From Flavobacteriales bacterium (GTDB lineage: Bacteria > Bacteroidota > Bacteroidia > Flavobacteriales_D > Crocinitomicaceae): 41,211 nt of DNA. Location of the stretch: NCBI GenBank assembly GCA_947474675.1, contig CANJKA010000022.1:1-41211 (forward strand), given 5' to 3'. Of this stretch, positions 16,863 through 24,808 are shown piece by piece (the stretch's first letter is position 1; every line of letters begins with the position of its first letter). Both the position numbers and the translations under genes were made by a program. The notes under the pieces were generated by a model. That model did no database searches. It was not told where the DNA came from and worked only from the letters and a program-made list of their open reading frames with translations.

Positions 16863-16920
16863 AGACATTTAGACAAAAGATACGCTACGCTTTAGATTTT
16901 AGATCGCTTCGCTCTTAGAT
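16856..16920. repeat. AGACAAYAGA unit plus GCTTCGCTC repeat, copy 1
   Basis: 16856-16880 holds two AGACAAYAGA units with a 15-base period. It runs into 16878-16920, a 43-base element made of two similar halves (TTAGAT + CGCTnCGCT + TTAGAT). A second copy of the 43-base element lies at 17453-17495 with 3 differences, in the same orientation on the other side of the GyrI-like gene. Confidence 0.7.
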
Positions 16921-16971
16921 GAAGAGTTTAAATTAACGAATATTATTTATTTTTACCAAAAACGTTTTAAA

Positions 16972-17454
16972 ATGATGATTCCAAGTATAAAAACTTTGTC
17001 TGAAAAGAAATTAATCGGGATGCCCTTAAAAATGACGTATGCTGAAAATAAAACTTTCCAATTATGGTCACGGTTTATGCCTAGAAGGAAAGAAATTGAA
17101 AATGCTGTTTCTAACGATTTTATTTCTCTTCAAATTTATGATGAATCATTTGATTTTGTGAACTTCTCTTTTAACAAAGAGTTTGAAAAATGGGCGTTAA
17201 TTGAAGTTTCTGATTACAATTTTGTTCCAAATGAAATGGAAAAATTGACATTGAAAGAAGGTTTATATGCTGTTTTCATAAACATAGGAGATATTTCAAC
17301 AGCTGAAAAAACCTTTCGATTTATTTTTGAAGAATGGCTTCCCAATTCTGAATATGTGTTAGACAATCGTCCACATTTTGAAGTGCTAGGATCTAAATAC
17401 AAAAAAGATGATCCGACTTCAGAAGAGGAAATCTGGATACCTATTAGATCTTAG
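16972..17454 (+). CDS. GyrI-like small-molecule binding domain protein
   Basis: 160 aa. Recognised as the GyrI-like/AraC effector-binding (SOUL-like) fold by PSIKTLSEKKLIGMPLKMTY at the start, LIEVSDYNF and LKEGLYAVFINIGD in the middle, and the strongly conserved end LPNSEYVLDNRPHFEVLG followed by EEEIWIPI. Stand-alone members bind small amphipathic compounds or drugs; the ligand is unknown here, and there is no DNA-binding domain. Two ATGs occur at 16972 and 16975. The TAG stop is the first three bases shared with the 43-base repeat that follows, and a direct copy of the same repeat precedes the gene, so it lies between direct repeats about 575 bases apart. Confidence 0.8.
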   Translation: MMIPSIKTLSEKKLIGMPLKMTYAENKTFQLWSRFMPRRKEIENAVSNDFISLQIYDESFDFVNFSFNKEFEKWALIEVSDYNFVPNEMEKLTLKEGLYAVFINIGDISTAEKTFRFIFEEWLPNSEYVLDNRPHFEVLGSKYKKDDPTSEEEIWIPIRS

Positions 17455-17495
17455 ATACGCTGCGCTTTAGATGTTAGATCGCTTCGCTCTTAGAC
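17453..17495 (+). repeat. GCTTCGCTC repeat, copy 2
   Basis: Direct copy of the element at 16878-16920, containing GATCGCTTCGCTCTTAGA. Its first bases supply part of the TAG stop of the GyrI-like gene. Confidence 0.75.
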
Positions 17496-17558
17496 TGATG
17501 AGTTAGATTTTGTTTAATTTAGAACCAAACGTTTACTCTTTTATACACCTTTTTTTTG

Positions 17559-17589
17559 GAACCATATAAGGTATATAAGGACATATAAG
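17559..17589 (+). repeat. GAACCATATAAGG intergenic repeat, copy A
   Basis: GAACCATATAAGG followed by TATATAAGGACATATAAG, preceded by a T tract. It is a plus-oriented core of a family also found at 17709-17747 (inverted), 19340, 20265 and 35504-35611. Copies A and the next form a 120-base-spaced inverted pair. Confidence 0.75.
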
Positions 17590-17708
17590 ATTAGATGGTA
17601 AAAAGCACACTAATCATATATAAAACCTTATTTATCCCCCTTAATAAAATTCAATTTCCTTCCTAAATCCTACCACTCAACATCCAGCGCCAAAAAGCAA
17701 ACACAGCT

Positions 17709-17747
17709 CTTATATGACCTCATATTCCTTATATGGTTTTTTTATTT
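17709..17747 (-). repeat. GAACCATATAAGG intergenic repeat, copy B (inverted)
   Basis: Reads CTTATATGACCTCATATTCC then TTATATGGTT on the plus strand, the reverse complement of the family core with a few changes. The ATG at 17714 that could start the helicase gene is part of this repeat. Confidence 0.65.
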
Positions 17748-17803
17748 TTTTCAACTCTAACCAACACAGAAAAGAGTATCTTTATAAATTCAAAAAACAA
17801 ATC

Positions 17804-19252
17804 TTGAAAAAGCAACAATTTTACGACGAATATTGCGTCGCTTTTGGTCATGAACCAACGGTTGATCAGGCACGATTAATTCATATGTTGGTTGATTTTG
17901 TTGCTTCACCTGAAAAAAATCAATTGTTTTTATTAAAAGGTTTTGCAGGTACTGGTAAAACTTCCATTCTTGGTACTTTAGTAAAAGTCCTTTCAAACAA
18001 TAAGTTCAAAACACGATTGCTTGCACCAACGGGAAGAGCAGCCAAAGTTCTAAGCTTGAAGTCAACAAAAATGGCTTTTACGATTCACAAACAAATCTAT
18101 AGAAGAGAACCTTCAACTGACGGAAGTGTGCAATTACAATTAAGTCCAAACTTGTTTAAAAACACTTTATTCATTGTTGACGAAGCTTCCATGATTGGAG
18201 ATTATACCATTCAAAAAGATGGTTCAGTCAATCAAAGAAATTTATTAGACGATCTAATTGAATACGTTTATTCCGCAGAAGGATGTAAATTAATATTACT
18301 AGGTGATGAGGGACAATTACCTCCAGTTGGATGCGAACATTCTCCGGCATTAAACAAACAACACCTTGAATTTTATTATTCGAAATTAAAGATCATTGAT
18401 TTTCAGTTAAAAGAGGTTTTACGACAAACCGAACAGTCTTCTATTTTAGAAAATGCTACTCGCTTAAGAAATAATTTAGATGGTGAATATCCTTCCTTTA
18501 AAATTGAGAAGTATGGAGATTTAATCAGATTAGAAGGTGGGGAATTGCAAGATGTTTTAGAATCAAGTATGAGTGAATTTGGTTCTGATGAAACTATCGT
18601 TATTACACGTTCTAATAAATGGGCAAACACCTATAATAACCAAATTAGGTCTCGTATTTTATGGTATGAGGATCTTTTGTGTAACGGTGACTGCTTAATG
18701 GTTGTCAAAAATAATTATTATTGGATCGACGATGCTTCAACTGTTGGATTCATTGCCAACGGTGAAATGATGAGAGTTAACCGAATTCTCAAAAGAGAAG
18801 AAATGTATGGTTTTGAATTCATTAAAGCGACGGTTGAGTTAGTCGATTATCCAGATTTAGCTGAATTAGAAGTTGTTCTTTTACCTGAGACTTTGAATTC
18901 TGAAGGTCCTGCTTTGTCGAGAGAAAGAATGAAAGAACTTTTTTTCGCCATTGAAAAAGATTATGAGTTTGAAAGAAATAAGAGGAAACGCTATGATTTA
19001 ATCATGAAGAATCCATATTTCAATGCTTTACAGGTAAAGTATGCTTATGCTATTACTTGTCATAAATCTCAAGGTGGACAATGGGCATGTGTTTTCATTG
19101 ACCAAGGTTACATTACTGAAGAAATGATGAATTCTGATTATTTTAGATGGCTATATACAGCTTTAACTAGAGCGACAGAACGTGTTTATTTGGTTAATTT
19201 TTCGGATGAGTATTTTTTAGAAGACAATAGATATTTAGACAATAGACTTTAA
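17804..19252 (+). CDS. SF1B DNA helicase, RecD2/Dda-like AAA ATPase
   Basis: 482 aa from a TTG at 17804. An ATG at 17714 extends the frame by 30 residues, but those come from the inverted intergenic repeat; the TTG start gives KKQQFYDEYCVAFGHEPTVDQ, a natural family beginning. Helicase motifs occur in order: GFAGTGKTS (Walker A), LLAPTGRAAKVLS (Ia), FIVDEASMI (II), ILLGDEGQLPPVG (III), VLRQTEQS (IV), AITCHKSQGGQW (V) and YTALTRATERV (VI). It is a cytosolic 5'-3' DNA unwinding enzyme by family, probably in repair or recombination. The last ten residues (EDNRYLDNRL) are encoded by two 15-base AGACAATAGA units, so the end has also been captured by a repeat. Confidence 0.88.
   Translation: MKKQQFYDEYCVAFGHEPTVDQARLIHMLVDFVASPEKNQLFLLKGFAGTGKTSILGTLVKVLSNNKFKTRLLAPTGRAAKVLSLKSTKMAFTIHKQIYRREPSTDGSVQLQLSPNLFKNTLFIVDEASMIGDYTIQKDGSVNQRNLLDDLIEYVYSAEGCKLILLGDEGQLPPVGCEHSPALNKQHLEFYYSKLKIIDFQLKEVLRQTEQSSILENATRLRNNLDGEYPSFKIEKYGDLIRLEGGELQDVLESSMSEFGSDETIVITRSNKWANTYNNQIRSRILWYEDLLCNGDCLMVVKNNYYWIDDASTVGFIANGEMMRVNRILKREEMYGFEFIKATVELVDYPDLAELEVVLLPETLNSEGPALSRERMKELFFAIEKDYEFERNKRKRYDLIMKNPYFNALQVKYAYAITCHKSQGGQWACVFIDQGYITEEMMNSDYFRWLYTALTRATERVYLVNFSDEYFLEDNRYLDNRL
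19222..19251 (+). repeat. Two 15-base AGACAATAGA units in the helicase 3' end
   Basis: AGACAATAGATATTT (19222-19236) and AGACAATAGACTTTA (19237-19251) are direct repeats, the same unit as at 16856-16880. They encode the helicase C-terminus and supply its TAA. Confidence 0.65.
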
Positions 19253-19339
19253 GATTAACTTTGTTACTACTTCGCTGCCAATATTTTAAAACCTAATTCT
19301 AACCTAAACAGCCTATTACCAAATGCCCATTTATTTTTT

Positions 19340-19438
19340 GAACCATTTAAGAGATTATAAGGACATATAAGAAGGTGCGAAATTTCCTAAGACCTAATTT
19401 ATAACAACTCATAAAGACCTTTGACCTATGACCTAATT
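19340..19438 (+). repeat. GAACCATATAAGG intergenic repeat, copy C with tail unit
   Basis: The core (GAACCATTTAAG, then GATTATAAGGACATATAAG, to 19371) is followed by a tail CCTAATTTATAACAACTCAT... of about 39 bases (19393-19431) that ends ACCTATGACCTAAT. The CTA at 19433-19435 in that tail is the stop codon of the minus-strand OmpA-like gene. Confidence 0.75.
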
Positions 19439-20215
19439 TCGACTAAACACAACATCTACCCTCCTATTTCTCTGTTGATCTTCAGGTGTAATTTCGGGGA
19501 AAGCTACCGGCATAGTATTACTGAATCCTTTATGAGTTAACCTACTTGAATCAATTCCTTTGTAGATTAAAAGTTGATAAACTGCTTCAGCTCTTTGTTC
19601 AGATAGAAGAGGATCAACTTTGCAACAAACATGTCCTCTAATGAATGCTTTAAAATCCTTGTTCTCCTTCATAAAATCATATAGATTGTCGACTTCTACT
19701 AGAGAAATATCAAGAATTGTTGCTGTTCCTCCAATGAATTGTATATCTAAATCAATAGCGGCTACTTTTGCACTTCCTTTTGATGTCGTTAATAAACCTG
19801 AAAATTTATCTTTCTTTTCTACGACTGGTTTTTCAGACTTTATGGTGTAATAGATTACGGCTTTTCGACAACTTGACATGTCAGAAAGAGGAAGACTTAA
19901 TTCACCTCTACTTAATTGGTTTGGTACGATTATTCCGTTTTTTACGAATAAATTATTTATTGTAGACAATCTTTTATCAGATAGAACAATATTACTTTCT
20001 ACTGAACCTACCGTGTCGCAATAGGTTTCAATTGTATTTATTGTAAACTCCTCAGATTTAATTTTCTTTAAAAATATTTTCAAAAGATCTGTTTGCTTAG
20101 CAGACAATTCAGATTTATTCTTTCCAAAATAAACGATAAAAGTTGAACTCTTGTCTTGAGAAAAAAGAGCGTTAGACATTAATAATAAAAGGCTAACATA
20201 AATTATTTTTTTCAT
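19433..20215 (-). CDS. Secreted protein with two OmpA-like domains
   Basis: 260 aa. Signal peptide at 1-19 (MKKIIYVSLLLLMSNALFSQ). Two OmpA-like modules follow: a weaker one at about 22-130 (FGKNKSELSAKQTDLLKIFLK, RLSTINNLFVKNGI) and a clear one at about 155-258. The second ends LLSEQRAEAVYQLLIYKGIDSSRLTHKGF and QQRNRRVDVVF, the peptidoglycan-binding signature. It probably lies in the periplasm and binds meso-diaminopimelate of peptidoglycan, though the GGTATILD strand start is atypical. There is no beta-barrel domain. The TAG stop is formed by the tail of the adjacent intergenic repeat. Confidence 0.75.
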   Translation of the reverse strand: MKKIIYVSLLLLMSNALFSQDKSSTFIVYFGKNKSELSAKQTDLLKIFLKKIKSEEFTINTIETYCDTVGSVESNIVLSDKRLSTINNLFVKNGIIVPNQLSRGELSLPLSDMSSCRKAVIYYTIKSEKPVVEKKDKFSGLLTTSKGSAKVAAIDLDIQFIGGTATILDISLVEVDNLYDFMKENKDFKAFIRGHVCCKVDPLLSEQRAEAVYQLLIYKGIDSSRLTHKGFSNTMPVAFPEITPEDQQRNRRVDVVFSRN

Positions 20216-20264
20216 GTTTTTTTTGATTTAAAGTTGTTCTAATTATTCAATACACTTTTTTTTT

Positions 20265-20402
20265 GAACCATATAAGGGATTATAAGAAAATATAAGAAAA
20301 CGCGGTATTTACCTATAACCTAATTTCCACACAACTCATATAGCCCTTTAACCTATGACCTAATTCCTAAACAACTCATAAAGACCTCTGCCCTATGACC
20401 TA
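20265..20402 (+). repeat. GAACCATATAAGG intergenic repeat, copy D with two tandem tail units
   Basis: Core GAACCATATAAGG, then GATTATAAG and AAATATAAG (20265-20300), followed by two 40-base tail units at 20319-20358 and 20359-20398 (ACAACTCATA at 20331 and 20371). The tail's CCTA supplies the TAG stop of the minus-strand gene at 20400-20402. Confidence 0.8.
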
Positions 20403-22640
20403 TTTAACATCCCCCAACTTCACATAAGTATTTCCTACCTTAATTTTCGTTTTGTCAATTTCTTTATTTAATCTATCAGTTACAAGTTTTGCTTTTTCTT
20501 TGTCTAGAAAAAGTATTGCCATTGAATTCATTTCTTGTTTAAATTTTCGTAAAATAGTGGCTGTTCTATAAACACTTAAGATATCATTTTTCGACAACTT
20601 GTATTTAGTCATTATGGTTTTAATCGCTGCGTTATCGACTGTCATAGAAGAGGAAACTGGATCTGTATAAGAATTCACCTCTATTTTGACCATTCGATCT
20701 AAAATAACAAATAGTTCAGATCTTCTTAAACGTAAATAAGTTGAATCCATTCTTGATCCTTTATAAGACAATTCTTCAACTGGTTTTTTATGCTTAACTG
20801 TTCTTGAACCATTCCAAAAACCAATACCTTGACCTTTAGCTTCTATTGTTAAATCAATTTTTTTATTCAATAAACCTTCAAACAATTGAACAACTGCAAC
20901 ACTATCAGCTTTCGTAAAAAGAGGTTTAGATAGTTCCCATTTATCAGAAGAGAAAACATCATTTAATTCTAGACGTAAACGTGCATCGTAATTAGGTAAA
21001 GCATCAATTAAAGTAAAATGAACCATTGTTTCGTCGGATAAATCGATCAACGACGTTTCAGGTACAGATAAAATTCTAATTTCAAAATCTTCAGAATCAT
21101 CTTTGGGTTGAAATTGAAACTCTTGCGTTAAAATATCAAATGTTGAAGAATCTTGAAAAGTATACACTCTTCCATCAAAAGTATGTTTAGCCCAATGAAT
21201 TCCAATTAATTGATTGTAATAATCCATTCTTCTTTGGTATTTAGCCATCAAGTCTATTGCCTGTTCCTTTTTTTCTTTTAATTCCTTAATTTTTCGAGAA
21301 TAATCATCAAATAAATGATATAAATCTATAATTTCTTGCTGCTTATCTTTTCTTTTATCTTTATTTGAATCAGTCGTAGGCTGCCAATCAATCTGTTTAT
21401 TCTTGTTTGAATTCTTTTTTTGTTTTTTTGTTTTTTTCGACATTTTCTTATCTGTCGTAATTTTAGTGTACCCGTAATCCGAATATTGCTTTTCATATTT
21501 TTCAATTTTCAATTCGGTTTCATCTTTCTTCTTTTCATTAAATTTAATCCAAAAATCAAACCCTCGTTTTCCTTGGATCATCTCTTCTAAATAACCTATC
21601 TTGTTAATTTTTAGATCATTAATTAACCTTTGAAAAGTTCTTTCTCCTGTATAAGTGGAATCTGGAGATAAAAAACGAGTATCTTCGGCACCAAAAAGAT
21701 GATATGACAATCCATTTTTTTCAATAACGACTGTCGTTTGAGCTTTTTCACTAAATGCCCAAACATCAAAATGAATACTTGTTAAATTATTACTTCCTAT
21801 TGTTTTTAAATTCGTTTCAGTAAAAATCAATGATTCAATATTATGTTCGTCATTTACTGAAACTTGATATGGAAACAATCCAACAGCTCTAGGTAAATCA
21901 GAAATCCAAATCCCTTGTTCATCCTTTTTACCTTCTTCTTGTATTCCAGCAGACGTATTCCCATCGCCTGCAGCGACTAAATAATTTTCGTAAACTTTTG
22001 CTTCACCACCCAATAATTGATAAATTTCAAAAGCTCTCATTTGAACATAAGCATTTACCCCTTTTTCAATTGCTCTAATTGTCACCAATTTATCATTTTC
22101 GTTCAAAAATTGATAAGAACCTACAAAAGCTATTTTATCATTAAAAGATAAACTTGGGTTTAAAAGATTATCTATTTTTTTGTTTATAGAATTTTTACCA
22201 TCAACTCTAACCAAAGCACTTGGCGGAAGGAACGTCATAAAAACTTTTTCGAAACGAAGGTATTTATCTAAAAAAGGAGCAAGTGTTGAATCGCCTTCTC
22301 TCTTAGCATACAAAACCTTATTCAATTCCCATAATGCCATTCGATTTGAAACTTCTCCCAATAAACCTCTTTCGCATTTAGCCAATTCTTCATTTCGAAT
22401 AACCAATAATTGAGGCTTTGCAATAATTAAAAGTTCAATTGAATCATAATTAATTTTCTTATTTGGATATTTCACCATTGGTCCTTTATAATCAAAATAC
22501 CTTCCCATGTTCGTATCTAAAATTGGACTTTTAGTAACCGCATGGTATAAATAAGCTCTTTCTTCGGGAGTTAATTTAAACTCTGTTTGAGAGAAATTAA
22601 GAAAAGGTAAAAAAATAAATAAAAGTAAAAATATCTTCAT
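20400..22640 (-). CDS. Large secreted protein of unknown function
   Basis: 746 aa from ATG at 22640, which places a clean signal peptide first (MKIFLLLFIFLPFLNFSQ); an ATG at 22691 would put 17 residues before it. I do not recognise the family. Residues 20-380 look globular. Residues 390-460 are very rich in lysine, asparagine and glutamine (KKMSKKTKKQKKNSNKNK), and 460-500 is a short coiled-coil-like stretch (YHLFDDYSRKIKELKEKKEQ). A beta-rich region follows to the end, closing VGNTYVKLGDVK. There is no type IX sorting domain and no membrane helix after the signal, so a periplasmic place is likely. Its TAG stop lies in the intergenic repeat. Confidence 0.65.
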   Translation of the reverse strand: MKIFLLLFIFLPFLNFSQTEFKLTPEERAYLYHAVTKSPILDTNMGRYFDYKGPMVKYPNKKINYDSIELLIIAKPQLLVIRNEELAKCERGLLGEVSNRMALWELNKVLYAKREGDSTLAPFLDKYLRFEKVFMTFLPPSALVRVDGKNSINKKIDNLLNPSLSFNDKIAFVGSYQFLNENDKLVTIRAIEKGVNAYVQMRAFEIYQLLGGEAKVYENYLVAAGDGNTSAGIQEEGKKDEQGIWISDLPRAVGLFPYQVSVNDEHNIESLIFTETNLKTIGSNNLTSIHFDVWAFSEKAQTTVVIEKNGLSYHLFGAEDTRFLSPDSTYTGERTFQRLINDLKINKIGYLEEMIQGKRGFDFWIKFNEKKKDETELKIEKYEKQYSDYGYTKITTDKKMSKKTKKQKKNSNKNKQIDWQPTTDSNKDKRKDKQQEIIDLYHLFDDYSRKIKELKEKKEQAIDLMAKYQRRMDYYNQLIGIHWAKHTFDGRVYTFQDSSTFDILTQEFQFQPKDDSEDFEIRILSVPETSLIDLSDETMVHFTLIDALPNYDARLRLELNDVFSSDKWELSKPLFTKADSVAVVQLFEGLLNKKIDLTIEAKGQGIGFWNGSRTVKHKKPVEELSYKGSRMDSTYLRLRRSELFVILDRMVKIEVNSYTDPVSSSMTVDNAAIKTIMTKYKLSKNDILSVYRTATILRKFKQEMNSMAILFLDKEKAKLVTDRLNKEIDKTKIKVGNTYVKLGDVK

Positions 22641-22727
22641 AAAAAAATGTTTTAACACTGCTATAACCTGTTTAGGGTTTAAAGGTAACATTTGAAATAC
22701 AAAAAAAAGTAAGAAAAAGTAAAAAAA

Positions 22728-22756
22728 AAACCGTTCACCTTAAAGATGAACGGTTT
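22728..22756 (-). terminator. Rho-independent terminator of the T9SS cargo gene
   Basis: 10-bp stem AAACCGTTCA / TGAACGGTTT with a 9-base loop. On the minus strand it is followed by a run of T (the A tract at 22721-22730). It lies 20 bases past the stop at 22777. Confidence 0.85.
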
Positions 22757-22776
22757 ATGTAAAATATTTTTTATTA

Positions 22777-23799
22777 TTAGTTTACACTAATCGATTTTGT
22801 TGTTTTAACACCGTTGTTTGTGATAACAACTAAATAAATTCCTTTTTCTACATTCGATAAATCAATTGTAGAACCATTCGTTAAAGAATCTAAAGTAGAA
22901 ATTGTTCTTCCCGCTTGATCTAAAACTACTAAAGAAGCATCAGCAGAAAAAGTACCTTTCACTGTAACATTACCTTGAGTAGGGTTTGGATAAACCATAA
23001 ATTCTGAAGCAACATTCTCATTAACTCCTAACAAAGTTGAAGGTTGAACAGAAGAAAGAACTAAATTTAAATGAATTGGAGGATTTAAAACTAAAGCAGT
23101 TCCGTCAATTGTAATATGAGAAAAAACTGGTAAACCACTGTTCACATCATAATAATCATATTGAGTTCTAGTGATTGTCACAGCCATAGAAAAAACTGTA
23201 GCCAATGTAGTTTCAACCGATTTGTGACGTAAAACATTCAACATAGTAATTGCACCTGGCAATATTAATGTTCCTTGACCATCTATAGTTGAAACAATAG
23301 AACCTGTACAAGCGGCCGGACCAGTTGGAGTTAAAGTTGTATTCGATAACGTTCCTGAGTAAGTATCAGTTAAAGTATTAGTAACTGCAAATGGGTAATC
23401 CATTAATTTTTCTTCGTTGGCCCCATATTGAACAGTTACATCTCCAACTGTTGCTTCTGAAAAAACAAATCCTTGAGAAGTTCTATCAGTAGAAGTAGAA
23501 TTCCAATAATTAGTAATAAAACCAGGAATTACAGTAGATTTTGTAGATGTTGAATAAGGTGATCCTAAAGGTGGAGCTACAACAGTTAATACTTTAGTCG
23601 GAACACCTGAGAATCCTGTGATTGCTGAAAAATCCCATGTTACTCCAGTTCCAGTAGTAGAACTAAAATCTGAAAAATTTGAATCACATACATACATTGT
23701 AGCAGAAGCTCCAATTGCTGGTTCATTTACTTGTGTTAAACTTTGTGCATTTGCTAATGAAGAGAAAATTAGAGACGCGATAAATAATTGTTTTTTCAT
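22777..23799 (-). CDS. T9SS type A sorting domain secreted protein
   Basis: 340 aa from ATG at 23799, giving the signal peptide MKKQLFIASLIFSSLANAQS; a longer frame upstream starts with TTG and is less likely. The central 230 residues are a beta-rich, threonine-rich domain (TGTGVTWDFSAITGFSG...) that I cannot name. The C-terminal 75 residues are a type A sorting domain: SEFMVYPNPTQGNVTVKG, SLVVLDQAGRTI, IDLSNVEKGIYLVVI and the final KSISVN. This directs export across the outer membrane and surface anchoring or release by the type IX secretion system. A -7 box TATCTTTG lies at 23889-23896, and a strong terminator follows the gene. Confidence 0.88.
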   Translation of the reverse strand: MKKQLFIASLIFSSLANAQSLTQVNEPAIGASATMYVCDSNFSDFSSTTGTGVTWDFSAITGFSGVPTKVLTVVAPPLGSPYSTSTKSTVIPGFITNYWNSTSTDRTSQGFVFSEATVGDVTVQYGANEEKLMDYPFAVTNTLTDTYSGTLSNTTLTPTGPAACTGSIVSTIDGQGTLILPGAITMLNVLRHKSVETTLATVFSMAVTITRTQYDYYDVNSGLPVFSHITIDGTALVLNPPIHLNLVLSSVQPSTLLGVNENVASEFMVYPNPTQGNVTVKGTFSADASLVVLDQAGRTISTLDSLTNGSTIDLSNVEKGIYLVVITNNGVKTTKSISVN

Positions 23800-24160
23800 A
23801 ATTGTTTTTTGTTTTGTTATTTCAATAGTTATATTCAAATTAAATTGTTCATTTTTAAGACTAAGGAATTACGAACATTTTTATTTGCCAAAGATAGTAA
23901 CGAATCTCAAATCTAAAAGGTTGGAATAATAATATAAAATTTTATTCTAACGAAATAAACAAAATTCTACTTCATTTTAATAACCAATCAAGAATATAAT
24001 CTATCACAAATAAATCAATAAAATTGAACACTTAAAAAAAATCACACAAATTTTCTTAAAAAGTTAGAGAGTTAAACCTAGCAAAACCAAACTTTCATTA
24101 CACGACTTAAATGATGTTTATCTAAACAAATCTATTCCTCTCCACTACTTTATTAAAAGC

Positions 24161-24188
24161 CGATTGATGATATATCAGTCGTTTTTTT
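24161..24188 (+). terminator. Terminator-like hairpin without an upstream plus-strand gene
   Basis: CGATTGAT / ATCAGTCG (one G-T pair) with a 5-base loop, followed by seven T. The T tract fits plus-strand termination, but no plus-strand gene precedes it. It may end a small RNA or insulate the GbsR operon. Confidence 0.5.
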
Positions 24189-24212
24189 AGCAAGAATTAA
24201 AAAAACTATAAA

Positions 24213-24240
24213 TAAACTTTCAATAAATCCTGAAAGTTTA
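24213..24240. promoter_or_regulatory. GbsR-type operator 1
   Basis: A perfect inverted repeat: TAAACTTTCA, an 8-base spacer ATAAATCC, TGAAAGTTTA. A near copy with the same spacing lies at 24785-24808. It overlaps the -33 region of the regulator's own promoter, so autoregulation is likely. Confidence 0.75.
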
Positions 24241-24251
24241 AAAAGTTTTTA

Positions 24252-24259
24252 TATATTTG
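24252..24259 (+). promoter_or_regulatory. -7 box of the GbsR operon, near-leaderless start
   Basis: TATATTTG fits TAnnTTTG exactly and ends only four bases before the ATG at 24264. With the usual 5-8 base distance the transcript would begin at or next to the start codon. Confidence 0.5.
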
Positions 24260-24263
24260 TAAC

Positions 24264-24770
24264 ATGGAATTCAACGAAGCAAAAGCACAATTTATTCAAA
24301 CCTGGGGAAAACTAGGTAGCGAATGGGGCATCAACAGAACGATGGCTCAGGTGCATGCGATTTTATTGATCTCTCCTACTCCTCTTTGTACAGAAGATAT
24401 CATGGAACAATTGAGTATCTCTAGAGGAAACACAAACATGAATGTACGTGATTTAATCAATTGGTCATTAGTTCACAAAGAATTGATTCCCGGTGATAGA
24501 AAAGAATATTTTGTTGCTGAAAAAGATATTTGGGAAGTCGCAAGAAGAATAATAGCTGAACGAAAAAAACGTGAATTAGAACCTGTAACCAAAGTATTAC
24601 AACAACTTAAAAACGTAGAAGGTGATAAGGATTCAAAAGAAATTAAGGAATTTACTTCCATGATGAATCAACTGGATAGTTTTGTTGGTAAGATGGATAA
24701 ATCTGTAAGTGTTCTAATCAATGAAAAAGAGAATAAATTGTTTTCTATTTTGTTTAAACTTATGAAATAG
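24264..24770 (+). CDS. GbsR/MarR-family transcriptional regulator
   Basis: 168 aa. A winged-helix regulator of the GbsR subgroup: FIQTWGKLGSEWGINRTMAQVHAILLISP, then the recognition region MEQLSISRGNTNMNVRDLINWSLV and the wing KELIPGDRKEYFVAEKD, followed by a long C-terminal helical dimer domain with a lysine/glutamate-rich stretch. GbsR proteins repress by binding inverted repeats and sense small molecules. Here a perfect inverted repeat sits before its own start and a second before the next gene (24785-24808). It is the first gene of the four-gene run to 27302. Confidence 0.85.
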   Translation: MEFNEAKAQFIQTWGKLGSEWGINRTMAQVHAILLISPTPLCTEDIMEQLSISRGNTNMNVRDLINWSLVHKELIPGDRKEYFVAEKDIWEVARRIIAERKKRELEPVTKVLQQLKNVEGDKDSKEIKEFTSMMNQLDSFVGKMDKSVSVLINEKENKLFSILFKLMK

Positions 24771-24784
24771 ATTTTTTTTAGTAT

Positions 24785-24808
24785 AAACTTTCAATAAATT
24801 CTGAAACT
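24785..24808. promoter_or_regulatory. GbsR-type operator 2
   Basis: AAACTTTCA, an 8-base spacer ATAAATTC, then TGAAACT, abutting the ATG at 24809. It matches operator 1 at nearly every position, including spacer length, but the right arm is shortened. Confidence 0.65.

Larger units (their letters stand above)
23800..24263. other. Divergent intergenic region with an orphan terminator-like hairpin
   Basis: Without a gene of its own. It holds the minus-strand -7 box TATCTTTG (23889-23896) for the T9SS cargo gene, a plus-strand hairpin with T tract at 24161-24188, and the GbsR-type operator and promoter from 24213. The 260 bases between 23900 and 24160 are AT-rich with no open frame of note. Confidence 0.5.
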
